From: Flaccisagitta enflata
Lineage: Eukaryota > Chaetognatha > Sagittoidea > Aphragmophora
Length of the DNA stretch: 64,000 nucleotides
NCBI GenBank assembly: GCA_965153355.1
Contig: OZ231127.1
Location: 37,324,001-37,388,000, forward strand
Direction of reading: 5' to 3'
Below the pieces are notes generated by a model. That model was not told the DNA's origin. It searched no databases and saw only the letters and a program-made list of their open reading frames with translations. Shown one piece after another: positions 13,904-24,400 of this stretch. Both the position numbers and the translations under genes were made by a program. Within the stretch, counting starts at the first letter, position 1; each line of letters opens with the position of its first letter.

Positions 13904-14895
13904 CAGGAACAAACCATAGGTTGAAAAAAATGGTCAAGACTCCTGACCTGAAAAAATATTTTTTGGATGCATTAGTTATAGATAAATAGCAATAAAAAAA
14001 AAAAATTGGCTTGGAAATATAGACTAAAAATTGTATTCATGGCTTCTTACGGTATGAAACAAGGCCAACACCCATAAGTTGCGTGCAAGACTTACAGATT
14101 GACTTAGAATGACTTAGAATGACTTAGAATAACTCAGCATACTCTTAAATGACTTCAAATGACTTAGAGAAATAAAATTGATAAAAAAAGTAAAAGCGTG
14201 ACGGACCGACACACCGACCAACCAACTGACCAACCGACGGACAGATGGACGGACAAAGTGGGGTGTAAAGTCGTGTGCACGCGACTAAAAATTCATGAAA
14301 AGTTTGGCTATAGTGGCTGCACTAATGCATTTACTAACTTATATTTGATTAGAGTGATTTTTCACTAATCAAAATTAAAAATTGCCAAAAAACTATTGTA
14401 AAATGACTATTTTTCACTGTTTTTTGCTATTTTTCAGCTCTAATCCATTGGATATTTCTTAAAACAAGCTGGTATATATTCCAGCATGTGTATCTAAACA
14501 ATATTTGTACACTATTCATAGTTTTCAAGAATTTAAAAAAAATATTTATGAAAAAAAAGCTGAAAAAAATCAATTTCCTTGTTTAAACTAGTTTGTTTCA
14601 GCTCTTATCTGTAAAATAACCCTCTAAACTTACCAAATAGTTTAAAGCATTTTTAACAGCAACTATTGCCACACTTTTCAGATATTTTTAAACTGCTGGA
14701 AGCTGCAATCTTAACTATAAATATGAAAAATATGTAAAAAATGCTTCATTTTTGCTATATTTAGGCTTGAAATTCTTTATTTCCAAGCCAATTTTTTAAT
14801 TTTTACTATAAATTGATAGCTAATGCATTACAAAAGACATTTTTTCAGGCCAGGAGTCTTGACCATTTTTTTCAACCTATGCTTTGTTCCTGGAC
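13901..14895. mobile_element. long-TIR foldback element with nested insertion
   Basis: The left arm starts GTCCAGGAACAAACCATAGG and continues with GGTCAAGACTCCTGACCTGA. The right arm at 14750-14895 is its reverse complement with few differences. Arms extend about 130 bp or more, down to ATTGGCTTGGAAATA. The interior holds a hairpin element at 14052-14288. No ORF. Confidence 0.8.
14052..14288 (-). mobile_element. dispersed hairpin element nested in the foldback
   Basis: On the minus strand the stem AGTCGCGTGC/ACACGACT is followed by a GTCCGTCC/GTCGGTTGGTC run, CACGCTTTTAC, short AAGTCATTC repeats and the distal word GCACGCAACT. That word pairs with the 5' arm using one G-T pair. The end is GTGTTGGCCTTGTTTC. 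Confidence 0.7.
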
Positions 14896-15162
14896 GCCGT
14901 GGATTGACTTAGTATTTTTATGTATTCTCAATAGCTTTCGTATCCGTGCATCGTCATCTGCATCGTCATGAGAAAACTCAACGGTTGCATTTAGGAAGTT
15001 TTGGGGAGACGCCAAGAAATGTTTTCAGTAAGTAACTATAGTAGGATGGGAGCAATGACGAACTAGACTGAGGATCGATTTTAGGTATCTTGATTTTATT
15101 TCTATCATAAAATATTTGAGAACTAAGCTAAATAAAGGTTGCCTTACTGAATGAAAATTTTT

Positions 15163-15506
15163 GTGTCTCTCAAACTTCAACTTGCGACTTGACCTCATCA
15201 AGATTTTTTTTTCAAAGTTCTTACTTATCTTAATAAATCAGGTGGAAAATTTTACATGGCTTTGAACAAAAAATCAGCTCAATTGGTTCATTTTTACAGG
15301 TTTTACGACGATTTTTAGTTTTGCCCAAAAATTAATTTGCATAACTTATTAAGGATAGCTGTAAAACCTATAAAAATGGTCCAATTTAGCTGATTTTTTT
15401 TTCAAAATGATATAAAATTTTTTCTTCTATCTAATTAAATAGGTTAGAACCTTGAAAAATAAAGTCTTGATGAGGTCAAGTCACAAGTTGAAGTTTAAGA
15501 GACGCA
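15163..15506. mobile_element. foldback element, about 340 bp
   Basis: The left arm has TCAAACTTCAACTTGCGACT then TGACCTCATCAAGA. The right arm has TCTTGATGAGGTCAAGTCAC then AAGTTGAAGTTTAAGAGAC. Inner segments (AGCTCAATTGG against CCAATTTAGCTGA) also pair, so nearly the whole element is one imperfect palindrome. Confidence 0.8.
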
Positions 15507-15689
15507 AATGCTCAATAGAGCAATCTACAGGTGATCCAGCAATGCCCTTTAAAGAGTCCGTAACAAACGTGCAAACCATGCTGGATAAACAGCTACCCAA
15601 CTCGAGGGTGGGTAGGGGCAGCAATATGAAATGCTCAATTCCTAACCAAGCACCTGGGCAAGTGATTTGAAAACGCTCGAAAAAGTAAA

Positions 15690-15770
15690 AAAAGCTAAGC
15701 ATTATAGATAGGCCGACCATCCAACCGACTCACCAACAAAGCCAGTTATTTAGCTGCATGCACGCGATTT
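15690..15770 (-). mobile_element. degraded hairpin element
   Basis: On the minus strand ATCGCGTGCATGCAGCT is followed by GGCTTTGTTGGTGAGTCGGT, the stem and start of the body of the hairpin family. Confidence 0.45.
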
Positions 15771-16575
15771 AATAGCCCTATGTCAAGTCGAAAGGCGGTG
15801 TGTCCTAATGTTTTCCTCATTTCAGAAGCAAATCACACAGGTCTAGAGACGAACAAACTGGAGCTTGGCGAGAAAATACGATGAAAACAACATGCAACCC
15901 GGAGTTACAAAATTGTCGCGGAAGTTGGGGAGGGGCATTTACCCCACCTCTCCACACAGACACAGAAAACATTGACGGATAGAGGGACAATGCCTCCAGT
16001 CTACAACTTTAAACATGTTCTCTGAAAGTACTATCATGTTAAATGCATACTTTGAAAGCAAATGATTTGCTTGAAGGCTTATAATTGATTTTGATTTTGA
16101 ACTTTTAATTGCAATATGAGAAGCAGTATCCAATAAAGATGCAATATCAAGTACAAAGCCGATCTAAACAAACACTGGATTCTAAGTCTGAGTACACGAC
16201 AATACCGGTCACGTCGGGGTCCTACAGGGAGGCGTTGCCGAGCTCTATTGAACCGAAGACAAGGACATATAAGCACCGAAGCTATATCAGTGACATAGGG
16301 TCATACCCGTATACATAGTGAAAAAAATACAACCGGAAGTTAGACAACTACATCCTACGTCTTTGCGTAGTGCGGATCGGTTGCGAAAATTATAATGGGG
16401 GGGGGGGGCATTGCTCGCCATAAGACAAAACAAAGTTGGCAGTTATCAGGTGGTGAGCTTTCGCACCTCAAAATGAACATAAGAATGAGTAAAGGTTGAT
16501 CACAGGGACAATTTGTTCTCGGCGGGTTTCTTTCTTCGCCTGTTTATCACAGCTATTGCTTGCTGCCGCCATGGC

Positions 16576-18627
16576 TTACGCGTTATGAGGTAGTGTCAAA
16601 ATAATCTGTCTTCTCTCGTGGTTTGTCGACGACGCAGTTGATCGGGTGCAAGTTTGGCATCCCACACAATCAGTCATCTGACTCTTCTTCGTCGGAGTCA
16701 TCACGGCCGTGTTCCGGATCGTTGTTTCTTTTTCCCGTTTGTTCTTTTTGGCGGGCTTCTTTCCACGTGGGTTGAGCGGGGCGTTGTCCAGCTCTTCCTC
16801 GGTCATATCCCTGTAGACGATTTGGCGGTTTTCTCCCTCACCGAATTCCCAAACCATCGTGCCTCGTGAAGCGTTCGCACTCGTGACGTGGTCTGCCGCA
16901 CTGCTGTGATAGCCGCAGCATCCGAACGTCAGGATGCTCGCCACTGACACGTCCGAGCCCAGAGCACCGCCTCTTTGGACGAGGGCGGCGAGCGGATGCA
17001 GTGGAAGAGACGATCTTTTCTTCTTCTTTGGCTCATCCATCTTCTTATGAGCTTTGGTGGTGGAAGCTCTTGCCGCGTCGATCTCGCGATTCAGTGCTTC
17101 GGCGCTGGAGTGCAGCTCGTTGATTTGGCGTCTCATCTTTTCCGTACCTTGACGAGCTTCCTCGAGGAGAACTTCTTCGGCGCTGTCCCCTGCCGAGCTA
17201 TTGTCCCTAAGAGCATCGGGGTTGCTCGCGACGACTCTTCGCTGGGGCGGCGGTGAAGGTGACGACGACGTCGTTTGTTCAAGCGGGACGTATCTAGTTT
17301 TCCCACGTGGATCGGCTGGCGATAGTGGGAGGGGAGTCGCAGTCTTTCTTGCAGTCTTCTTTACCTCCGGCGTTTTGAAGGCTTTTTGGATTGCTCCAGC
17401 AGCTGCCTCTCTCGTGCTTCTGTGCTTGATGTCCGCAGTAATCGCGGCACTAGCAGCTTTGACCTTGCTTGACGGCGGGGCATGGCCGGCGATTGGTGAC
17501 CGGATGTGGGAGAGGAGAACGCAGTCGTCGTCGGCGTTTGCGTCTTCTTCTTCCCCCTCGTCTTCTTCTGGGCTGATTTCCTCCAGTTGACTAGGAGGAG
17601 GAGGAGGCGGCGGCGGGCGGGAGTCTGGGTGATTGCGGAATTCCATTCTCTCCGCTCTGACTCGCTCTGCTCTTCTCCATGCTTCCCAGTCGTTGACGAT
17701 CCATCCGACGGGCTTCTTGGAGAGATCTTGTATCTTGGAGAGATCAAGACGTCTTCTTTTTAAAAACGCTTTCCAGGCTTCGTCGTCCTGCTTTTGTTCC
17801 TCCTGATCCCGGGCAAACGGATCTTCGGGGTCGGGAGCTTGCTCGTCCTCGTCGATCCCTCTGCGACTGAAGGTGCGCCTTGGTTGATCGGCGCGATCCT
17901 GACGGGAGGTGTCTGGAGATCGATCTGATCCACGAGTAGAGCAGCGAGGTTCCACTCGGGTTTCGGCGCGCGTGTAGCGTCGATCGGCACGAGGTTCGTT
18001 GCGATTGTCAGCGCGAGTATTCTCACGCTGGTCGGTGCGAGAGTCGGAGCTGCGTGGATGATGCTCCGGAGATCCGGCCGGAGTGTTGTGGCCAGCGGCT
18101 CGTCGGCTGCTTCGGCGTCTCGAACTATCGCGTGACGGCGGTAACGATGGAGCGGTCGCACCCTCCTCTTCGTTGGCGTCAGTGCGGCGTCTTCCTCGCT
18201 CTCGATCGCCTTCGACGTCCGTCTCCCGATTCTCTCTGTTCGGCCGCTTTGCCATCTGGGGGGGGCAAAGTAAATAGGATTTGGTTTTGTAGAGGTGAGA
18301 AGACCTGCGAATACTTGCAGCACTCTGTTGGTTATTTGAATATGTAAACGAGGAACCAAACATAGAAGAGTATGGATTATTAAATATGATTGTCACCATG
18401 TTGTTACTGGTACACATGCTGTACTGGAGGAATTCTACAGCTTTATCAATAATGAAACCGATATCAACCCCACAGATCTTTGGGTATCTTTCTGTCAGGA
18501 TTGCTTTGGCTGCCCAAGCACAAATTAGGACAAAGTTGTTGGCCTGTGTAAAGAACATAGTTTGTGAGTAGATGGTCGTGGCAGTGGTTTCGTCATACCG
18601 TCTGGAGTGTAAGTACATATAATGCAA
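16576..18627 (-). CDS. third ORF downstream of the reverse transcriptase; function unknown
   Basis: An open frame of 683 codons overlapping the 3' end of ORF2 by 103 bases in another frame. A more conservative start is the ATG at 18255, giving 559 residues. This ATG sits directly after TGCCCCCCCCAG, which resembles a splice acceptor. The 559-residue part is charged and low-complexity. It has an Arg/Asp/Glu-rich N terminus, a segment DDEAWKAFLKRRRLDLSKI followed by GWIVNDWEAWRRAERVRAER, a run of eight prolines and an acidic stretch. A C-terminal Lys-rich region contains a CxxC pair (CVGCQTC). The first 124 residues include a hydrophobic segment (NFVLICAWAAKAILTERYP). I do not recognise a domain. 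Jockey-clade elements normally end with ORF2, so this is unusual. It could instead be a gag-like ORF of another element or an exon of a host gene. Confidence 0.6.
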   Translation of the reverse strand: MHYMYLHSRRYDETTATTIYSQTMFFTQANNFVLICAWAAKAILTERYPKICGVDIGFIIDKAVEFLQYSMCTSNNMVTIIFNNPYSSMFGSSFTYSNNQQSAASIRRSSHLYKTKSYLLCPPQMAKRPNRENRETDVEGDRERGRRRTDANEEEGATAPSLPPSRDSSRRRSSRRAAGHNTPAGSPEHHPRSSDSRTDQRENTRADNRNEPRADRRYTRAETRVEPRCSTRGSDRSPDTSRQDRADQPRRTFSRRGIDEDEQAPDPEDPFARDQEEQKQDDEAWKAFLKRRRLDLSKIQDLSKKPVGWIVNDWEAWRRAERVRAERMEFRNHPDSRPPPPPPPPSQLEEISPEEDEGEEEDANADDDCVLLSHIRSPIAGHAPPSSKVKAASAAITADIKHRSTREAAAGAIQKAFKTPEVKKTARKTATPLPLSPADPRGKTRYVPLEQTTSSSPSPPPQRRVVASNPDALRDNSSAGDSAEEVLLEEARQGTEKMRRQINELHSSAEALNREIDAARASTTKAHKKMDEPKKKKRSSLPLHPLAALVQRGGALGSDVSVASILTFGCCGYHSSAADHVTSANASRGTMVWEFGEGENRQIVYRDMTEEELDNAPLNPRGKKPAKKNKREKETTIRNTAVMTPTKKSQMTDCVGCQTCTRSTASSTNHERRQIILTLPHNA

Positions 18628-21473
18628 TTGGTGTTTGTTAAGCGGTCGTCGAGTCCCGAGAGGGTCGTCAATTTTTCAAAAGGACTTTTGAATTTGTTTC
18701 TGTTGCTGGTTACACAGCGTGTTTGAAATTTGGTCATGTTCGGGTTGTTGTTGTTCATTGCACAGAATCTGTCTGCTGCCCGAGATTGGATGATTTCCTT
18801 GAAGGAGGGGGTGTTTATTATGTTGAATACCGCGTGGTCGGGTGTTCGTCGAGGGACGTTGAGTATGCCTTTAAGCGTTCTCATTTGGCATTGGTGAATC
18901 TTATTCCAATGGCAAGTTGCTGCATTTATCCATGCGACCGAGCTATAATCAAATAGTGAGATGATTAAGCTGTTGACCAATTGCAAGATGAGCCCGTTGT
19001 CACGTCCGTATAGGGCGGAGGCTAATCGTCTTATTTGAATGCTGCGCGGGGTTGCTTTTTGGATGAGTTTGTTTATGTGTTTAGCCCATGTCAACCCTTG
19101 GTCGAAGGTCACGCCGAGGAAGCACACTTCTCTGACTGTTCTCAGTTGTTGGCCAAAGAGTTGTAGTGTTGTCTCGTGGTTTCTATTAAGCGTGGAGTCA
19201 CTGAAGATCATTACTTCCGTTTTAACAGGGCTTGGGAGCATGCGCCACTGGCTCCCCCACCTTTGGAGGGCGTCAAGGTATTTTTGGATTTCCACTTCAG
19301 CTATTCGAAGGCCTGATTTTGTTTTTAGGAAGGCCCTCCATTCGGCGTTGTCGTCGGCATAACCGGATCCATCGCTGCGAGTACAGACGACGTCCATAGT
19401 GTCGGATCCGGGCACATCTGCAATATAATAGGTGAAGATCGGTGGGCTCGACGTGCCGCCTTGGGGGGCCGATGCGCCCAGTTCCCTAACTGTCGAGAGG
19501 ATGTCGCCGTCCTTTATTTGGAATGTGCGATTTAGAAGAAAGCTTGCTATTATTTTTATGAGCGGGAGTGGAGCTTCGTCTTTGAGGAGTTTGTAGAGGA
19601 CACCGTTGTGCCATAATTTGTCGAACGCTTTCTCGAGGTCGATGAAGACGCCGATGACGTGTTGTCCCTTCTTGAAGGCGTTTGATATATCGTCGGCTAA
19701 CTTTATGATCGATTCCTGTGCACTTCGGCCTTTAGCAAATCCACATTGGCGAGCGCGTCTTTTATTATTTTCGTCTAGGAATCTGTTGAAGGACTTTAGG
19801 TATATTTTTTCGAGGATTTTCCCCATTGTGGCGCAGAGTGAGATGGGGCGATAATTACCACTTTTTGTCAAATCTTTTCCTGGTTTGGGGATCATTGTAA
19901 CCCAACTGAGCTTCCAGGATTTCGGGAAGTATGATGTTGCTACACAGGCGTTGAAAATGATCACCAGTCTTTTGATGGCGAGGTTAGTAAATCGCTTAAG
20001 TAGGAAGTGGTCGATACCATCGGGGCCCGCCGCCCCGGTTGGTTTAATAGCTTTGATTAAGTTGGTTGTTTCCTCTTCAGTTGTCATCATGAAGGTTCTC
20101 TCGTCGTGGAATGCGATCTCGTCGATGTTGTTGCAGATAGTCGGTTCTCCTATGTCACAATAATCACTATTTAGGTGGTTGTCGACGGCTTCTGTGAAGG
20201 CGCTGTCGATACGGGGATCATCGTCGAGGTTGCACGTTTGCTCGAGACGATTGGCGTGTGTCTCCACATTTTCTTGCCGATTTTGACATTTGCTTCCGTC
20301 GTCTCGTGTTAAGGCTTTAAAGGATGCGCTTTTGTTGTTCCGGTTCATGATCGCGTTCATTTTTTTCCACCGTTTCTTTGGACGGCTTTCTTTTAATACT
20401 TCCGTTCCTTTATGTTTGAGATGCTGTTCTTCGTCTTTTTTGATTTGGCGCTTTATTTCACGTTCGAGGTAGTTTGATCGTTGGCGTTCGGGTGATGTGA
20501 AGTTGGCTTTATTACGAGTGCGTTTCCTTATAAGACGTCGTCGTTCTGCGATTAGTGCATTGGTTTCGGCGCTGAGTACGACGCCGTCGTTTGTTCTGAG
20601 ACGTTTGGTGTGCGTCGCGTCTTTTTTTCCTCTTAAGATGCACTCGGTGAAGTTCACAATTTCCTCGTCGATCATTTTAGCGTCGAAACGTTGGTCGAGG
20701 TTTATTTTACTTGGGCTCTCCAGGAGGTAGCGGTCGATGTTCTCACATAGTTGTTCGTCATTCACTATATCGATATACACAGGTTGATTACGTTGACGCA
20801 TTTTTAGATGTAGGGAGATCGGGAGGTGATCACTTCCGACGGGGTCGTCGACACTGTAGCACATAAGGATTTCGTTTGCCTTTTTATTCACAAAACACAT
20901 GTCAAGGACGTTATCGTCGCCGCGTTTGTTATTGATGTATGTTGGGATTTTATTTTTCACGTATGAGAGATCGTTTGATTCTGTTAGAATGCGGAGTACC
21001 TCACCACTCGTTGAGTCAAAGTTGCTTCCGAAGGAGCGTAGGCTTGAGTTGAAGTCGCCGAGTAGTATCGCTGGATTTTCCGCCCCCGCGATGTTTGTTA
21101 TGGTGGTGATTAGCGAGTCGTCAATTTCATCTCCGGGATGCACATATTGGGTTCCGATTATGATGTTTTTGTTTCCGATCACTATTTTACATATCATAGA
21201 TTCTTTATTCCTAGTGTCGATGGGGGTAACGAAATATTTTTTTGGGATGGCCATTGCCACCCCCCCGGCGTATCTTTCACATTGTGGGTCGTTTTTAATT
21301 ATGACATTGTGGTTCTTAAGTGTCGTTTTGTCTTCGTCTTCTGCGTGGAGTCGGCAGTCGTTTATAATAAAGATGTCGTTTGTACATTCTTTACAGTTTA
21401 TTCTATTTACAAGTTGTGTCAATCTCGTGAAGTTACCATTGCTATTGATGGCGGTGCATCTGATGTTATCCAT
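18525..21473 (-). CDS. retrotransposon ORF2: APE-type endonuclease and reverse transcriptase
   Basis: 982 residues. Residues 1-225 form an apurinic/apyrimidinic-type endonuclease domain with GDFNS (139-143) and SDHLPI (214-219), which nicks target DNA. Residues about 475-760 form a reverse transcriptase with GPDGI (483-487), YRPISL (541-546), DLEKAFDKLWH (612-622), PQGG (670-673) and the catalytic YADD (705-708). FLGVTFDQGLTWAKHI (785-800) follows, typical of jockey/I-superfamily elements. There is no stop or frameshift. The ATG lies inside the ORF1 stop region, which suggests termination-reinitiation. PQGGTSSPPIF replaces the commoner PQGSVLSPLLF. Acts in cytoplasmic ribonucleoprotein and at nuclear target-primed reverse transcription. 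Confidence 0.93.
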   Translation of the reverse strand: MDNIRCTAINSNGNFTRLTQLVNRINCKECTNDIFIINDCRLHAEDEDKTTLKNHNVIIKNDPQCERYAGGVAMAIPKKYFVTPIDTRNKESMICKIVIGNKNIIIGTQYVHPGDEIDDSLITTITNIAGAENPAILLGDFNSSLRSFGSNFDSTSGEVLRILTESNDLSYVKNKIPTYINNKRGDDNVLDMCFVNKKANEILMCYSVDDPVGSDHLPISLHLKMRQRNQPVYIDIVNDEQLCENIDRYLLESPSKINLDQRFDAKMIDEEIVNFTECILRGKKDATHTKRLRTNDGVVLSAETNALIAERRRLIRKRTRNKANFTSPERQRSNYLEREIKRQIKKDEEQHLKHKGTEVLKESRPKKRWKKMNAIMNRNNKSASFKALTRDDGSKCQNRQENVETHANRLEQTCNLDDDPRIDSAFTEAVDNHLNSDYCDIGEPTICNNIDEIAFHDERTFMMTTEEETTNLIKAIKPTGAAGPDGIDHFLLKRFTNLAIKRLVIIFNACVATSYFPKSWKLSWVTMIPKPGKDLTKSGNYRPISLCATMGKILEKIYLKSFNRFLDENNKRRARQCGFAKGRSAQESIIKLADDISNAFKKGQHVIGVFIDLEKAFDKLWHNGVLYKLLKDEAPLPLIKIIASFLLNRTFQIKDGDILSTVRELGASAPQGGTSSPPIFTYYIADVPGSDTMDVVCTRSDGSGYADDNAEWRAFLKTKSGLRIAEVEIQKYLDALQRWGSQWRMLPSPVKTEVMIFSDSTLNRNHETTLQLFGQQLRTVREVCFLGVTFDQGLTWAKHINKLIQKATPRSIQIRRLASALYGRDNGLILQLVNSLIISLFDYSSVAWINAATCHWNKIHQCQMRTLKGILNVPRRTPDHAVFNIINTPSFKEIIQSRAADRFCAMNNNNPNMTKFQTRCVTSNRNKFKSPFEKLTTLSGLDDRLTNTNCIICTYTPDGMTKPLPRPSTHKLCSLHRPTTLS

Positions 21474-24400
21474 TCTTGCTGATGTCTTCCAGGCCGCTCG
21501 CCGACATCGTCGGGATATGGACTGCCTCGACCAAAGGATCTTGGGGTCTTTGGTTTGACGACGCTTGTGTCCACGATTCTGGGATACCGGATATGGTTTT
21601 TGTGTTGATTACTAGCAGGTTGCCCATGTAAGCTATTTGGGCATTCGATAGGTCGACTTTTTTTAGCCCCATTGCCTGACCTGTAGTTGCTTGCAGCTTC
21701 TTCAAGTCCTGCGGATCCAATTGCGGCATCATTGGCATCGTTGGCGGTGATGACCTGCTCTCTGTATCTTTCGAGCTGCCCGTCGCTGTAACGGATGTCC
21801 TGACTTCCGAAACGGGGACTTCTTGGCCTCCGTTGCTGACCCCTGTGCGAGAATTCCCGGTCGCAGGCTGTATATAGCTAGCTTGTTTTTGGTTATCGTC
21901 TCCTACCGACTTACTGGCTGCCAACCTGCTGCTGGAGGAGTTATCTGGCGCTTTGGGTGATGTGTTGTCATCGTCACTCGACTCTGAAGACGAGTCTTCC
22001 TCTTCATCCCCTTCTGTATCGGATTGATCCTGATTCCCCGGATTCTCGGGGTCTTTCCAGTCCCCCAACATCGACCCTGCGTCATTTGGGGCAATGTGTT
22101 GGGTAAGTTTTGATAGGAATTCTTTGAGATTCTTATTTTGGATGTCAATTTTCCTTTCAATTGCAGTCATGCGCTTTTTCTGCCCCTTTTTTGTAGCCTC
22201 CTGCTGCTCTTGGAGGGTTTGTTGACCTTTCACTAGTTCGTTTACAGTTTTCTCTAGTGATGCTATTCGAGAGTCGGTGTCATTTATGTACTTCTGAGCC
22301 TCTTCAGTCATTGGTCTTTGTCCGTTCCCTCTTAGCCTTGGCCACGCCGTGCCATTTCTATTAGGGAGACCTATTTCTTCTTGTGTTGCAGGGGTTATAT
22401 CTGCCCAGGATGCTGAGGTTGCTGCTGTTTCTAAGGTTACCTCGGTTTGTTGTGTTCTCCCGTCCGTTTGGGATGGCGGATTTGTATTATTACCTTGATT
22501 GTTACCTTGATTGTCTGTGGCGCCCTGCTTACCGCCTCGCTGTTCTCTTCTTCTTTGGAGCATGTTCTTCCAGTTGATGTTTCTTGGGCAGTCCTTTGAG
22601 TTGCTCCTGTGGGCGCCTCCACATCCGGAGCACTTGACGTCATTGGGGCATATGTTGCTTTGCCATTCGGAAGGTTTGTTCGTAGCGCCTTCCGGATACT
22701 TCTCGTGATGGCCCGTTTGTCCACATTTGCGACAGCGTCGGTCGTAGACACATTGGGCCCCGTGATGTCCGTACCTATGGCAGTCGCGACACTGTCCCGT
22801 GCGAAAGTCACGAAAGATATCGCATGAGTATTTCCTGACGCCGATTTCGATTGTGCCTTCTGTAACGCCGCCTCCCGGGTTGATGATTTTGCGAACATTT
22901 TCTTTGCTCGTGGTTGTAATTTTCACATCGCGGGACAGGCGGTTGGCGTTGGTGGGATCGGATGCTCTGGTGACGGTGATCACTGATGTGACCTCGATTC
23001 CCATGGCTTCCAGGTATCTTTGTATAGCTTCATTCCTGAGACTGCTGAGGACGCGGAAGAGAATCACCTCGAATGTCGGTGTGTTCGGGGCGTCGAGTTG
23101 GGCGTTGATGGGCCCGTGTTCGAATGTCGCCCAGGCATTTTGGTCGAGCGCGACGTTCCTAGATCGGTCGTCGTGCATATGAAGGATGATGGAGTTCTCG
23201 TTTCTTTTGTCGAAGTAGCAGGATGAGCAGCTTATGCCGGGTTTAAAGGAGCGAAGTTGGCGAATGAGACTTGCCCCAATGCGATGGATGCACCGTTCCA
23301 TATCCGGGTTGTTAATGAGGTTGGGGCAGTGTACCCTCACTCGTCTGTACGATCTCGTCCTCGGATCCACTTCGTCATTTCCCTCAGATCCTCCCGGGAT
23401 GCCTCCAGACAGACCGGCGTCTTGTTGGGAACGCGCGCCGTCTACATTGTTATTATCCGACATTGCCTGCGGCGCGTGTGATGTGTGATTTCCGGTTGGC
23501 AGGCTGAGGGTTGCGACGTCATTGCCTGCGGCAGCTGGTGATGCAGATGTGGCGGCTGTCAAAGCGGCAGTGGAGGTGGAGGTGGCATCGGTATCGGTGT
23601 CGGAATACGCGGCGGCAGCTGCGGCCACGGCGGCGGCGGTGGCGGGGGCGATTGACGTGTTGTTTTTAGGAAGTGCGGAAGAGACTCGCCTTGTACTAGT
23701 CGCGTGGGCCGAGAGACTTGTGTCGATGTCCATTGGTTGCAGGTCGTCATCGGCGTCTCTCTCGTTAATCCTGCGCTGTGCTTCTTTGGCGCAGTCTTCG
23801 TCACTTTCCGACAGATCTCGGTCGGCTTCTCCATTTCCCGTGGCGGCCGGCGGGAGCACTACACCATTTTTTGCTTTGGTTTTTTTCTTTCTACTTTTCC
23901 TACCGCTTTTTGTGGGTGAGTCCGGGTCGTCAGGCGTCTTGTGTCTGTTTTCGTCATTTCCGTCGTCGGCCATTTTCGCGTGGTCGATGTTAATTTCAAC
24001 AGTAGTAGATGTGGAGCTTACCGTGTCAACTCCTTCACTCGCCACGTGAGTTGTCGATATTGCGGTGTTGGCTTGACTCGAGTCGCTCCCGAAGACGAAT
24101 ACCGAACCGATCTCCTCGAATGACGACACGAGTGAAGCCACTTGACCAGTTTCGGGTCTTGTTGACGACTTGGGGCGCTTGTTCTCTTCCTCCGTATTCG
24201 GGTCACTAAGAGCTCTTTTGTGATTTCTGTCGGCGCTTTGTTTCTCGTTATCACGGATATTATTTTTCTCTTTATCTGGAATAGAAAGAGAAGAGGGTAT
24301 GATTAGACGGTGTGTGGTTATATCACAATTTTCATTTGCAACTTGATTCCCGTCACTAGCGTTAGTTGGGTGATTTGGCAGCCTCCTGCTTGTGCCTCTT

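Noticed and set aside
16109-16318. Plus-strand frame of 69 codons near the retrotransposon 3' end
   Set aside because: It lies antisense to the presumed 3' untranslated region, with no homology or splice context.
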